DNA of 64,000 nt from Piscinibacter aquaticus (GTDB lineage Bacteria; Pseudomonadota; Gammaproteobacteria; Burkholderiales; Burkholderiaceae_C). Under the pieces are notes generated by a model. That model did no database searches. It was not told where the DNA came from and saw nothing but the letters and a program-made list of their open reading frames with translations. Both the position numbers and the translations under genes were made by a program. This document shows, in pieces, positions 27,880 through 38,100 of this stretch (positions within the stretch are counted from its first letter, which is position 1; every line of letters begins with the position of its first letter). The stretch lies in the NCBI GenBank assembly GCA_007994965.1, contig VOPW01000002.1, positions 1 to 64,000 of the forward strand. The letters are read 5' to 3'.

Positions 27880-28155
27880 ATGGCGGACATGAGGAAGAGC
27901 AAGTACAGCGAGGAACAGATCATTGGGTTCCTCAAGCAGGCCGAGGCCGGGATGCCGGTGGCCGAGGTGTGCCGCAAGGGCGGCTTCAGCGACGCGACGT
28001 TCTACAAGTGGCGCTCGAAGTTCGGCGGCATGGAGGCGTCCGACGCGCAGCGCCTGCGTGAGCTCGAAGCGGAGAACGCCAAGCTCAAGAAGCTGCTGGC
28101 CGAGGCGCATCTGGACATGCACGCGCTCAAGAGCGTTCTCGGGGTAAAGCGCTAG
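27880..28155 (+). CDS. IS3-D OrfA (copy 2)
   Basis: 91 residues, identical in sequence to the OrfA at 12903-13178: HTH followed by leucine-rich C-terminus. Intact. OrfB follows in another frame, as usual for IS407-group elements, where OrfAB arises by -1 frameshift (family knowledge). Confidence 0.9.
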   Translation: MADMRKSKYSEEQIIGFLKQAEAGMPVAEVCRKGGFSDATFYKWRSKFGGMEASDAQRLRELEAENAKLKKLLAEAHLDMHALKSVLGVKR

Positions 28156-28187
28156 CCCCACAGGTCAAGTGCGAGGCGATCTGCAGG

Positions 28188-29024
28188 ATGGTCGAGGAAC
28201 ATCACCTGTCGGAGCGCCGAGCGTGCCGTCTTGTGGGGCTCTCCCGCGACAGCTACCGCCACCCGCCCGCGGCCGACGCCGCCACGCGCGAGCTGGCTGG
28301 CCGCATCGTCGAGATCGCGCATGCGCGCCGGCGCTTCGGCTACCGGCGTATCCACGATCTGCTGCGCCCGCAGTTCCCGGGCGTCAACCACAAGCGCGTC
28401 TGGCGTCTGTACAGCGCGGCGAACACGGCCGTGCGCAAGCGCAAGAAGGTGCGCCGCCCGCCGGCCGAGCGCGTGCCGCTGCAACTGGCCCGCACCGTCA
28501 ACGAGGTCTGGAGCATGGATTTCGTCAGCGACAGCACGGCCAACGGCCGGCGCCTGAAGTGCCTGACGGTGGCCGACGACTTCAGCCACGAGTGCGTGGA
28601 CATCACGGTCGACTACGGCATCTCGGGCGAGTACGTCACGCGGCTGCTGGACCGTGCCGCCGTCTTCCGCGGCTACCCGGCAGCCGTGCGCACCGACAAC
28701 GGACCGGAGTTCACCAGCCGGGCCTTCATCGCCTGGACGCAGCAGCACCACGTCCGGCACCTGCTCATCGAGCCGGGCAAACCCATGCAGAACGGCTACA
28801 TCGAGAGCTTCAACGGCAAGTTCCGAGACGAGTGCCTCAACGAGCACTGGTTCCAGACCTTGCAGCAGGCCCGCGAGACCATCGCCCACTGGCGGCGCGA
28901 CTACAACGAGGTGCGGCCGCACAGCAGCATCGGGCGCATGCCGCCCGCGCGCTTCGCCGAGCAGCACCGCCGGCATGCCGGCGGTGCTGCTCACCAAACC
29001 CCAGCAGCCAACGAGATCACGTAA
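28188..29024 (+). CDS. IS3-D transposase OrfB (copy 2)
   Basis: 278 residues, intact DDE transposase with WSMDFVSDSTANGRR, RTDNGPEFTSRAF and YIESFNGKFRDECLNEHW. Ends RHAGGAAHQTPAANEIT, the normal C-terminus that copy 1 has lost. The last part of the gene contains the 34-bp palindrome. Confidence 0.92.
   Translation: MVEEHHLSERRACRLVGLSRDSYRHPPAADAATRELAGRIVEIAHARRRFGYRRIHDLLRPQFPGVNHKRVWRLYSAANTAVRKRKKVRRPPAERVPLQLARTVNEVWSMDFVSDSTANGRRLKCLTVADDFSHECVDITVDYGISGEYVTRLLDRAAVFRGYPAAVRTDNGPEFTSRAFIAWTQQHHVRHLLIEPGKPMQNGYIESFNGKFRDECLNEHWFQTLQQARETIAHWRRDYNEVRPHSSIGRMPPARFAEQHRRHAGGAAHQTPAANEIT
28959..28992. repeat. 34-bp perfect palindrome in IS3-D orfB
   Basis: Same sequence as 12068-12101, centred on GCATGC, inside the coding sequence for EQHRRHAGGAA. 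Confidence 0.85.
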
Positions 29025-29077
29025 CCTTCAACCCGGACTCCTTCCGAAACACTGGTACGGCGGAAGGGGGCAGGTCA

Positions 29078-29536
29078 TTGGCTTTCGCCGCGGACCGATG
29101 CCGTTTCTGTGGTGTTGCATTCGGGCCAGGATCGCCGTAGCGAGCACCGGGTCGCGAAACACGCCACTCACTCGGCGACCAAGCGGTTGCTGGTCACCAG
29201 CGTCGAGGCACGCTCGTAGGGGCGGCTGATGAGCGGAAGAACAGGTTGGCGGCGCTCGCCTCGACCGGCAGGTTGCCGAGCTCGCCGACGATCAGCAGCT
29301 TGGGCTTGCCGAAGTGCAGCAGCTTCTCCTCCAGCCGTCCTTCAACTTGAGCCTGCGCCAGCTGCGTCACGAGTCCGGTGTCCGGTACGAATGGCGTGTG
29401 CTGTAGCCGCGCGCGATGGCTTCGCATCCAAGCACCACACGGCCACGCGCGACCTGCCCACACCCGGCGGCCCGAGCCGCAGCACGCTGTTGCCGTTGCC
29501 CAACCAGCGCGACGCGACCAGCTCTCCGATCTGTTT
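29078..29536 (-). pseudogene. istB: istB (IS21 family) 5' and middle part, frameshifted
   Basis: Helper ATPase of an IS21 element. Minus-strand text: ELVASRWLGNGNSVLRLGPP then GVGRSRVAV (Walker A with Arg in place of the usual Lys), VEGRLEEKLLHFGKPKLLIV (Walker B), GELGNLPVEASAANLFF, and GVFRDPVLATAILARMQHH. At least three frame changes. It ends GGCGAAAGCCAA against the IS3-D end; its last codons are at 13238-13313. The N-terminus was cut off by the IS3-C relative at 29537. Confidence 0.82.
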
Positions 29537-29569
29537 TGACCGCCCCGGAGTTCCAGGAAGCCCCTTCGC

Positions 29570-29908
29570 TTGAGAGGACGGAGCCATCAGAGGGAACCCT
29601 CGACGTCTTCACCCGAGGTCGTCGCGTGCGCAGTGGGCATGGTCTTCGAGACCAAGGGCCAATACCCGTCGCAGTGGGCGGCGATCGAGTCGGTAGCCGG
29701 CAAGATTGGCTGCACGGCGGAGACTCTGCGGCGTTGGATGCGTCAGGGCGAGCGTGACCCTGGCCTACGCGAAGAGCCCGCGACGGCCCAGCAGCAGCGG
29801 GCGAAGTCGCTTGAGCGCAACATGCGCGAGCTTCGCGAGGCCAACGAGATCCTGAATGTGGCCATCGCGCTGTTCGCCCAGGCGGAACTTGACCGCCGCC
29901 TGAAGTAG
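29570..29908 (+). CDS. OrfA of the IS3-C relative
   Basis: HTH-type OrfA: PEVVACAVGMVFETKGQYPS, then CTAETLRRWMRQGERDPG and EREANEIL-like C-terminus (NMRELREANEILNVAIALFA). Clearly homologous to the IS3-C OrfA. The true start is probably inside this ORF near 29600; the first codons are from the element end. Confidence 0.65.
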   Translation: MRGRSHQREPSTSSPEVVACAVGMVFETKGQYPSQWAAIESVAGKIGCTAETLRRWMRQGERDPGLREEPATAQQQRAKSLERNMRELREANEILNVAIALFAQAELDRRLK

Positions 29909-29920
29909 TAAGCGCGTTCG

Positions 29921-30720
29921 TCAAGGAGCACGGGCAGCACTTTGGGCTCGAGTCGATCTGCCGCTCGCTGCAGGTCGCCTCGTCGGCGATTTGGCTGCGA
30001 CGGGCTCGCAAGTATGCTTCCGCGCTGCGCAAGGCCGGGCAGCGCCGAGCTGCCGAACTGCTGCCGCAGATCGAGCGCATGTGGAGCGCTGCACGGTTGA
30101 GCGGCTGATGCGCTCGCAGAGGTTGCGCGGCATCATGCGCGGCAGGGTTTTTCGCAAGACGATGCCGGACGAGAAGGCGCAGCGCCCGATGGACAGGGTC
30201 AACTGCGAGTTCAAGGCCGATCGGCCGAACCAGCTGTGGCTCAGCGACTTCATCCACGTCTCGACACGGCAGGACTTCGTCTGCGTGGCCTTCGTCATCA
30301 ACGTCTATGCCCGCTACATCGTCGGCTGGCGGGTGAGCAACTCGATGCGCAGAAGCAGGCGCTGCACGCCCGCCGGCCGCGGCGCGAGCACGGCTTGGTT
30401 TGTCATTCGGTTCGCGACTCGACTAGCTGGCAATCCGCTACACCGAGCGGCTTGCCGAAGCTGGGATCGAACCCTCGGTAAGCAGCACCGGCGCCAGCTA
30501 CGACAACGCTCTGGCCAATACGATAAAGGCTCTGACCAAGGCCGAACTGATCCATCGGCGCGGTCCGTGGAAGACGCGCGAGGCGGCCGAACTCGCCACC
30601 CATGTTAAGCCTCGTGGTTCAACAAAACGCGACTGCTCGGGCCGATCGGCCACATCCCAGCAGCCGAGGCAGAAGCGAATTACGAGCAACAACTTGCCGG
30701 TCAGGGCATGGCAGCCTGAC
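29921..30720 (+). pseudogene. OrfB of the IS3-C relative, several frameshifts
   Basis: Pieces in three frames: [77 protein letters not shown] and LGPIGHIPAAEAEANYEQQ. The order matches an IS3-C type transposase; too many breaks to be functional. Confidence 0.7.
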
Positions 30721-30755
30721 TCGCGCCAACCGGTCTCCTTGAACGGGAGGGCTCG

Positions 30756-31185
30756 CATGCCTGCGAACTTGGTCGTGTAATGATAGCTTGAGAAATGACG
30801 TTCTGCTTCAGGAGCACCTCCGACCCGGCTGGCCGCGTTTCGCGTTAGCTCAGCATCGCCAAGCCTTGGCTCTCGGTGAATCTCGCCCTCCGCATCGCGA
30901 CGGGAAGGAGTGCGCCAGCCTAGCGATCCTAGAGTGGTTTCATGCGCCTCGAGGTACCACCGTGATCATCGAGGCCTGTCGGCGGCATTGAAGCGCCGCC
31001 AAGCATCGCAAGAACCCAGCACATAACCGCCCATAACGAAACAGTGGCGCTCTCTCAAACGAGCCACGATCGTAGGAATAATAGCTCGAAAATGCCCATT
31101 CGGCCGCAGCAAAGCCTCAGTGCCGCGCACGCTGCGATCGGCAGCGAGGAGGCGATAGCGCCGACTACCGCCTCCACTGCCTTCG
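30756..31185. other. no supported gene
   Basis: No ORF with family resemblance; sequence lies downstream of the fimbrial subunit genes on the minus strand and beyond the IS remnant. Confidence 0.45.
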
Positions 31186-31848
31186 TCAATAATCGACAAC
31201 TACCTCAAAAGTGCCGTAGAAGCTACCACCCGTCGGAGCCCCAATGGCGGTGTTGTCTGGAAGGGGAGCATGGATCACTGGCCGCCACTCAAAGTTTGCA
31301 ACAGATGCGCCACTATTGAGAGCGCCAGTCGTCATCGCCCCCGTGTAAGCGACGTTCCCCGCGCCCTGCTGAAAAGCGTGAACTAGGCCGGTTGTGCCCA
31401 CCTTGGTCAGGTGCGCAACTAGGGCTAACCCTCCAAAGGCCTTTTTGCCAGTACTGTCCACAATGTATTGCACCCCAGTATTCGGCACCATTGTGGCCGA
31501 AGCTCCTGCTTTGATTGTCAAACTTGTTATCGGGGTGTTAGCATAATTGCAAGTGATTCGCAATTGCTGCAAGATGGACGAAAAAGTGAACAAGGCGGGA
31601 TCACCGTCCAGCGTTGTAGCGCCGCTCTTCCACGCAGCAAGAGTCATTCCCGGCCCAATTGCCGTGGGGGCCTGAATGTTAGGCCCGTTTACGTTTGCAA
31701 CCGAACAAGCCGGCGGAACGATGATCGGAATTTGAATTTCAATCTGCGGCGAAACAGCGGTGGCCGAAAGCGCCGCTTGACTCGATAAAAGCCCCAGAGA
31801 GACCAATGCGAACCCACGGACAGAAATGAGGGTAGTTAACCTATACAT
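31186..31848 (-). CDS. fimbrial subunit (chaperone-usher type), secreted
   Basis: 220 residues, intact. Signal peptide MYRLTTLISVRGFALVSLGL with cleavage likely after SSQAALSA. Mature protein begins with alternating hydrophobic residues (PQIEIQIPIIVPPACSVANV), a donor-strand-like segment with the first Cys; the second Cys is in LRITCNYANTP, giving the conserved disulfide; it ends GGSFYGTFEVVVDY with the penultimate Tyr pattern of chaperone-binding pilins. It is paralogous to the gene upstream at 32567. Chaperone and usher genes are 20 kb away (51.5-54.6 kb). GGGG lies just upstream of the ATG. Confidence 0.68.
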   Translation of the reverse strand: MYRLTTLISVRGFALVSLGLLSSQAALSATAVSPQIEIQIPIIVPPACSVANVNGPNIQAPTAIGPGMTLAAWKSGATTLDGDPALFTFSSILQQLRITCNYANTPITSLTIKAGASATMVPNTGVQYIVDSTGKKAFGGLALVAHLTKVGTTGLVHAFQQGAGNVAYTGAMTTGALNSGASVANFEWRPVIHAPLPDNTAIGAPTGGSFYGTFEVVVDY

Positions 31849-31890
31849 ATTTAGCCCCTATTGATGTAGAACGTTCTTCCCGATTCAAGC

Positions 31891-32567
31891 TTAAAAATCC
31901 ACATATAGGTCGGCAAAAGCTTTCCATTTGCCGCCGCTTGGGTTGCTCCCAAAAGTCTGCGACATGGACCCGCCTTTGCGGAAATAGGGCACCCACGTAA
32001 TGAGCGCCTCGGAAGCGCCGGCGTTCAGAGCTCCTGTAGTAAACAACTCGGTATAGGGCGTAAGCGCCTGGTCGCTACTATAAACGTACGGCTTACTGAT
32101 GCCATTAACGGTCAGTTGATAGAATCTCATCCAAAGGGGGTCCAGTCTCACGTTGTTGGCGTCGACAAAAACCTGATTCCCGGGAATCCGTCCACAAGGG
32201 CTGCGCCCGCTCCATGCCTCACCGCAAAACCATAAATTGGTACATTCGCATAGTTTTGACAGGAAATTTTTGCAGTCTGAATCATCGAACTAAAGTACCA
32301 CGCGTTGACCACGGTTTCACCGGGAACAGCGATCCCTGAGCCCGCCGCCTTCCAGGCGGAGTACGAGGTAGTAGGTTCAGCAGCAGGCGCCGCAACGACG
32401 TTCCCGCCATTGTTGGTGACGGTGCAGGTTGGGGCGGCCGTAACGGGGACGGTCAAAGTGATCGCATCGGACTTAACTTGCGCAGCATGCACTGCACTCG
32501 CTCCAAACACCGCGATGGCCAGAGCGGCGAGAGGCCTAACTTCTTTGATACGCATGAACCCATTCAT
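31891..32567 (-). CDS. fimbrial subunit paralogue, one frameshift
   Basis: Start at 32567 chosen because AAGGAG lies 7 bases upstream. Signal peptide ending GASAVHAA, then SDAITLTVPVTAAPTCTVTN (first Cys) and TAKISCQNYANVPIYGF (second Cys). The frame breaks near 32155-32175 (GGGAATCC region); the next frame continues DPLWMRFYQLTVNGISKPYV and ends GGKWKAFADLYVDF. Segments TTGALNAGAS(E/V)A and the C-terminal beta strand match the gene at 31186. Forms an operon with it (42 bp gap). Confidence 0.63.
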
Positions 32568-32597
32568 AGCACTACTCCTTTGGTTGCGGCTCCACAA

Positions 32598-32854
32598 TGA
32601 TGGAACTGGTATCTATGAAGCCGTGGCGCTAGAGTGGACTCAATACTGATACAAGTAAACGTTCAACTGTTCGCCGGCACCGGTTCTATCGATAGCGCGC
32701 CGTATTGTGCGATTTTTTTCACACTTATAGCGTATTGTCCGTCATCTTTGTTGGGGAGCAGGCGCCGAAAAGCCCTCGCGGTGACAGGCTGGGCCCGTTT
32801 TGGCGAGCAATTCCGGAGACATGGCTCCAAGTGGGCGAAGAGCACCAAACTGCG
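32598..32854. other. upstream region of the fimbrial genes
   Basis: AT-rich stretch between the fimbrial subunit start and IS remnants; TATTGTGCGATTTTTTTCACACT is the most AT-rich part and could hold a promoter, but no clear pair of boxes was identified. Confidence 0.3.
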
Positions 32855-32860
32855 GGTCGA

Positions 32861-33020
32861 TTCACTGCTGCGCAGATGATCGCGATGCTACGGGCGATGG
32901 ATCGGACCACATTGTCCGAGTCGGCCGCGAAGCAGAAGGTCAGCGAGCCCACCATCTATGTGTCGCGCAAGCACTTCTGCTGGACAGGGGCGCGGCCGCA
33001 AAACGCCAGAAGATGCTGTA
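32861..33020 (+). pseudogene. IS3-family OrfA N-terminal remnant
   Basis: RFTAAQMIAMLRAMDRTTLS, then AAKQKVSEPTIYVSRKHF: the HTH of IS407-type OrfA (compare EEQIIGFLREA and FYKWRSKFGG). Lost downstream. Confidence 0.6.
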
Positions 33021-33137
33021 GTTGGTGAAAGCCCGTTTTGAAGAAGAAGTGTCTGGCGAACACGGCGCTCACATCGAGGCGCTCAAGGAGATCACGATTT
33101 TGACGCTCACTGAAAACTCACCCACGCAAACGCACTG

Positions 33138-33160
33138 CCCCGCTCGAGGAACGAGCGGGG
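33138..33160. terminator. strong hairpin between IS remnants
   Basis: Perfect 9-bp stem CCCCGCTCG / CGAGCGGGG with a 5-nt loop. No T tract follows. May be an IS21 end feature or a terminator. Confidence 0.4.
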
Positions 33161-33165
33161 AGAGC

Positions 33166-33333
33166 CGGGAAGTGATCAGCCTGGGCATGTTGGCCAAGAT
33201 CAGGCAGATGTACTTGCGTGAAGGTCTGTCCATCCGCAAGGTGAGCCGGCGTACAGGGCTGTCGAAGAACACCGCGAGGCAGTGGTTGCCCCAGGAGGGT
33301 GTGACCGAACTGACCCCCCGGAATCCGTACTAG
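33166..33333 (+). pseudogene. istA: istA N-terminal fragment (IS21 family)
   Basis: GMLAKIRQMYLREGLSIRKV, then SRRTGLSKNTARQWL: the N-terminal HTH of IS21 transposase IstA. It is cut by the IS481 copy at 33335, whose target ACTAGC provides a stop. Confidence 0.65.
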
Positions 33334-33334
33334 C

Positions 33335-34359
33335 TGTGATGTTCCGATAGGTTGTTCATCCGTTCCTGATTTGGGAAGCTGGGGTTGTCGAGACCTCCCG
33401 CAACCTGGACAGGAGAACGGATGAACAGCCACAAGCATGCGAGATTGACTGCCAAAGGTCGAGCCCTGCTGGTCAGCAGAGTGCTGAACGAGGGTTGGAC
33501 GATGTCCGCCGCGAGTGAGGCGGCAGGCGTGAGCAAGCGCACCGGCTTCAAGTGGCTGGCCCGCTTCAAGGCGGAAGGTGCGGCAGGCCTGGCCGATCGC
33601 AGTTCTCGTCCGAAGCGCAGCCCACGAGCGCTGACGGCCCAAAAGCAAGCGCAGCTGGAGGATCTACGGCGCCGCCGCTGGCCGCTATGGCGAATCGCCG
33701 AGCAGGCCGGCTGCGGTGTGGCGACGGTCAGCCGTTGCATGAAACGATTGGGACTGTCCCGACTGAAGTCGCTGGAGCCGCCGCAGCCCGTGGTGCGCTA
33801 CGAGCGCGCAGCTGCAGGCGAGCTGCTGCACCTGGATACCAAGAAGCTCATGCACATCGATGGCATCGGCCACCGCATCACCGGCGACAGACGCACGACC
33901 AAGCGCGGCATCGGCTGGCAGATGGTTCACCGGCGATCGATGACCACTCGCGTGTGTCGTTCGCGCAGGTGCTGCCCGACGAGACGACCGATAGCTGCGT
34001 GCAGTTCCTGCGCCAAGCGGTGGCCTACTACGCCAGCCTGGGCGTGCGCATCGAGCGCGTGATGACAGACAACGGCACGGGCTACAAGAACACCTTCAAG
34101 GCTGCCTGCGACGAACTCGGCATCCGGCACATCAAGACTCGGCCCTACACCCCCAAGACCAACGGCAAGGCCGAGCGCTTCGTCCAGACCAGCTTGCGCG
34201 AGTGGGCCTATGCCCAGCCCTACGTCAGCTCAGCGCAGCGCGAGGCCGCTCTGCAGCCCTTCCTGCACCGCTACAACTGGCATCGGCCACACTCCGCCCT
34301 GAACCGCCAGCCGCCCATGACCCGCATCCCGGCCGTGAGCAACCTCTTGGAACTCAACA
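33335..34359 (+). mobile_element. IS481-family element, copy 3
   Basis: 1025 bp, complete ends as in copy 1. Left flank is ACTAGC (33329-33334) in an istA remnant; right flank is TCTAGA (34360-34365) followed by the IS3-A tail. The mismatch shows that the two halves derive from different insertions. Confidence 0.88.
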
Positions 34360-34364
34360 TCTAG
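33421..34364 (+). pseudogene. IS481-family transposase (copy 3), one frameshift
   Basis: Best of the copies: at 33589 it keeps GGCCTGGCC (AAGLADRSSRPKRS in frame) where the others lost a base. Still broken at 33930-33934 (CACCGGCG). Restoring T there gives QMVHLAIDDHSRVSFAQ and a normal protein of about 314 residues with HTH and DDE domain. Stop TAG from the target site. Confidence 0.9.
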
Positions 34365-34394
34365 ATCGAAGTGCTACGAAACCTGGGGCAGCGC
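34360..34394 (+). mobile_element. IS3-A right-end fragment
   Basis: TCTAGATCGAAGTGCTACGA and the terminal repeat to GCAGCGCA, identical to 1459-1494; only the tail of IS3-A is left beside IS481 copy 3. Confidence 0.85.
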
Positions 34395-34415
34395 AGAACA
34401 GCCGGATCGCTCGTC

Positions 34416-34940
34416 CTAAGCTGCGCGAGCAGAAACCTGCACATCGCGATAGCAAGCATTCATGGGAATCGCATTCATCAACACACCCAGCATTACAAAG
34501 TCTGTCGCTCCGGCTGCCACGGTGACATTCTTTTTGATGGAGATATCCAGGCGCTTCTTCTCGAAGCCCAAAAGCTCATCCTGGAAGTCGGCACGCGACC
34601 TGTCCCCGACGGCGGCTGAACCAACCTTGCCTACCCACGCGAAGAGCGCGTTGCGTGTCACGATCCCGTTGGGAAACTCCACGACGGCCGAGGCGGTAAC
34701 AGCGTACTCGACCGCGGCGCTTGATGCGTTCTTGATGGTCGTCCAACCTACGGCGTACAAAGTGTTCGGAACGGTGAAATCCATCGCATCTGGAGCGCAT
34801 CGATAGCTGATGTCGAACAAGCTAGTGTCGCGATCGGAGTCGCTGCACCCCGCCAGCGCCAACACCACGATGGCAGCGCGAGCGCCGAAGAAGACAACAG
34901 AGGCCACCAACCTGAAAAACGAGAGCATGAAGAATCTCAT
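34416..34940 (-). CDS. hypothetical lipoprotein
   Basis: 174 residues. Lipoprotein signal with lipobox LALAGC (Cys at residue 32) after a hydrophobic stretch, so membrane-anchored in the periplasm. The mature part begins SDSDRDTSLFDISYRCAPDA and contains beta-type segments (VGWTTIKNASSAAVEYAVTA, then TDFVMLGVLMNAIPMNACYR) with two further Cys. Family not recognised. The ATG at 34940 is chosen over an upstream one at 35042 because it places the lipobox correctly. Flanked by IS tails on its 3' side and a broken hicB on the other. Confidence 0.58.
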   Translation of the reverse strand: MRFFMLSFFRLVASVVFFGARAAIVVLALAGCSDSDRDTSLFDISYRCAPDAMDFTVPNTLYAVGWTTIKNASSAAVEYAVTASAVVEFPNGIVTRNALFAWVGKVGSAAVGDRSRADFQDELLGFEKKRLDISIKKNVTVAAGATDFVMLGVLMNAIPMNACYRDVQVSARAA

Positions 34941-35101
34941 TAGCCGGCGCTCTTGGCGCGCCGGGCTTTGACTGGATGGGTTTGGGGCAGTGCGCCTGGA
35001 TGGCGCAGCGAGCCAGCGGCTGCGCCGCGCGACCGGGATCACCCCACCCCAATGAATTCTGGGGTCAACTCCACTCGCTTGAGTAGCCGCAATGCAGCCT
35101 C

Positions 35102-35404
35102 GTGGACAATCTCGGAGAAATCGGCCGAGCTACGGGCATCCTGGCAGCGCAGCCCGAGGGCGGCTTCGTCGTGACCTTCCCCGGCGTGTCCGAGGCCATC
35201 ACCCAGGGCGAGGACGAGCGAGAGGCGCTGCTGTACGCCGTTGATGCGCTGGAAACGGCTGTGTCGTTCTACGTCGAGGCCCGCAAGCCGCCCCCCGTGG
35301 CGAGCAAGCCCAAGCGCGGCCAGCGTACCGTGCGCCCTGCTGCGCTGGAAGGACAGTGCTTGGCTAGCTGTGAACCGTCAAGAGGTTGTTTTTCGACTTG
35401 GTGA
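35102..35404 (+). pseudogene. hicB: HicB-family antitoxin, 3' end replaced by an IS481-type insertion
   Basis: HicB partial RNase-H-like fold: ILAAQPEGGFVVTFPGVSEA, then ITQGEDEREALLYAVDALET and KPKRGQRTVRPAAL, the typical HicB sequence. After GCTAGC (35363-35368) the frame runs into the end of an IS481-family element, so the C-terminal DNA-binding part is lost. No hicA is found upstream or near. GTG start at 35102 is likely. Confidence 0.7.
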
Positions 35405-35825
35405 GTCTGGACATGGGGAAGGCATCCGCCGATGCCGGAGTGTGGGCGGTGCCAGTTGTAGTGGTGCTGCCAGCTGGCCAGGGTCCGGGTTCGTTGGCTG
35501 GAGTTCTGGTAAGTCCAGCCGTAGGCCCACTCGAGTAGCACCGACTGGATGAACCGCTCGGCCTTGCCATTGGTCTGCGGCCGGTAGGCGCGGGTGAACT
35601 GGTGGGTGATGCCCAGCTCGGGGCAAGCGCTGGCGAAGTCGCGTGAGCGGAAGGCCGAGCCGTTGTCCGTCAGTACGCGGCGTACCTTGCTGCCCAGGCC
35701 GGCGTAGTAGGCCACCGCGTCGCGCAGGAACTGCACGGCCTGTGGCGCCTTCTCGTCGCGGCGCTGCCGTGAAGGCAATCCGCGTATGGTCGTCCACTGC
35801 CACGAACAGCATCTCCCAGCCTGCC
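35369..35825 (-). mobile_element. IS481-family fragment (type F), transposase 3' part
   Basis: Terminal repeat TGTGAACCGTCAAGAGGTTG next to GCTAGC. The minus strand carries the C-terminal half of a different IS481-type transposase: FVAVDDHTRIAFTA, then RRVLTDNGSAFRSRDFA, NGKAERFIQSVLLEWAYG and NWHRPHSGIGG. It is cut at 35826 by IS3-C copy 2; a frame change lies near 35770. Confidence 0.82.
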
Positions 35826-35961
35826 TGAACCGTACCGGGAATCGAGGAGGCCTGTTGGCTTGAGTCAGACCGCTGTGGTCTGACGGTTCTTGGGTTCAGG
35901 CTTTCTCTCCCGGCCCCCCGCAGGGGCCGCCGGAGCCCCGGTTGGACCATGTATTCATGGT

Positions 35962-36890
<929 letters not shown>

Positions 36891-36894
<4 letters not shown>

Positions 36895-37214
36895 TTCTTG
36901 TGGTGGCGGTCGAGCTCCGCCTGGGCGAAATACGCGCTCGCCAGCTTCAGGATCTCGTTGGTCTTGCGCAGCTCACGGACCTCGCGTTCGAGTTCCTTGA
37001 TGCGCTGCTGCTCGGCCGTCGTGGCACCGGGCCGCACGCCGCTGTCGCGCTCGCCTTGGCGCACCCACTTGCGCAGCGTCTCGGCCGTGCAGCCGATCTT
37101 GGCCGAGATCGACTCGATCGCCGCCCACTGCGACGGGTACTGGTCCTTGGCGTCGAACACCATGCGCACAGCGCGCTCGATCACCTCGGGGGAAAACTTC
37201 GGGGACTTCCGCAT
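36891..37214 (-). CDS. IS3-C OrfA (copy 2), intact
   Basis: 107 residues from [20 protein letters not shown] to [10 protein letters not shown]. This is the only one of three IS3-C copies with the C5 run that keeps the start in frame. HTH plus C-terminal coiled coil ([18 protein letters not shown]). Stop overlaps the OrfB start. Confidence 0.88.
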
Positions 37215-37264
37215 CTTGGCTCCATTCTCAATCGAAGGAGCCTCCTCAAAACCCGGGGCGGTTT

Positions 37265-38094
37265 ATGAGCAAGCGCACCGGCTTCAAGTGGCTGGCCCGC
37301 TTCAAGGCGGAAGGTGCGGCAGGCCGGCCGATCGCAGTTCTCGTCCGAAGCGCAGCCCACGAGCGCTGACGGCCCAAAAGCAAGCGCAGCTGGAGGATCT
37401 ACGGCGCCGCCGCTGGCCGCTATGGCGAATCGCCGAGCAGGCCGGCTGCGGTGTGGCGACGGTCAGCCGTTGCATGAAACGATTGGGACTGTCCCGACTG
37501 AAGTCGCTGGAGCCGCCGCAGCCCGTGGTGCGCTACGAGCGCGCAGCTGCAGGCGAGCTGCTGCACCTGGATACCAAGAAGCTCATGCACATCGATGGCA
37601 TCGGCCACCGCATCACCGGCGACAGACGCACGACCAAGCGCGGCATCGGCTGGCAGATGGTTCACCGGCGATCGATGACCACTCGCGTGTGTCGTTCGCG
37701 CAGGTGCTGCCCGACGAGACGACCGATAGCTGCGTGCAGTTCCTGCGCCAAGCGGTGGCCTACTACGCCAGCCTGGGCGTGCGCATCGAGCGCGTGATGA
37801 CAGACAACGGCACGGGCTACAAGAACACCTTCAAGGCTGCCTGCGACGAACTCGGCATCCGGCACATCAAGACTCGGCCCTACACCCCCAAGACCAACGG
37901 CAAGGCCGAGCGCTTCGTCCAGACCAGCTTGCGCGAGTGGGCCTATGCCCAGCCCTACGTCAGCTCAGCGCAGCGCGAGGCCGCTCTGCAGCCCTTCCTG
38001 CACCGCTACAACTGGCATCGGCCACACTCCGCCCTGAACCGCCAGCCGCCCATGACCCGCATCCCGGCCGTGAGCAACCTCTTGGAACTCAACA
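37265..38094 (+). mobile_element. IS481-family element, copy 4, left end deleted
   Basis: Begins inside the transposase HTH region (TGAGCAAGCGCACCGGC) directly at the IS3-C end; about 195 bp of the left end is missing. Transposase frames are broken at 37320-37327 and 37663-37667, again in CCTGG motifs. Right flank is TCTAGC (38095-38100), which matches the left flank of copy 2 (9315-9320). Confidence 0.86.
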
Positions 38095-38100
38095 TCTAGC

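Larger units (their letters stand above)
27821..29077 (+). mobile_element. IS3-D, copy 2 (inverted relative to copy 1)
   Basis: 1257 bp, ends TGACCTGCTCCCTTCC and (reverse) TGACCTGCCCCCTTCC. Both genes open. Flanks: CTGA on the left and TTGG on the right; TTGG pairs with the CCAA beside copy 1 at 13238. This copy is the better one of the two. Confidence 0.92.
29537..30755 (+). mobile_element. IS3-C relative (diverged IS3-family element), decayed
   Basis: Left end TGACCGCCCCGGAGTTCCAG resembles the IS3-C end TGAACCGCCCCGGGTTTTGA. Contains an OrfA and a broken OrfB in the same order. The right end was not found; the boundary near 30755 is approximate. Confidence 0.65.

Noticed and set aside
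11983..29077. IS3-D pair plus pilus block as a composite transposon
   Set aside because: Outer flanks GAGG and TTGG do not form a target duplication, and the istB evidence shows inversion between the copies and not joint transposition.
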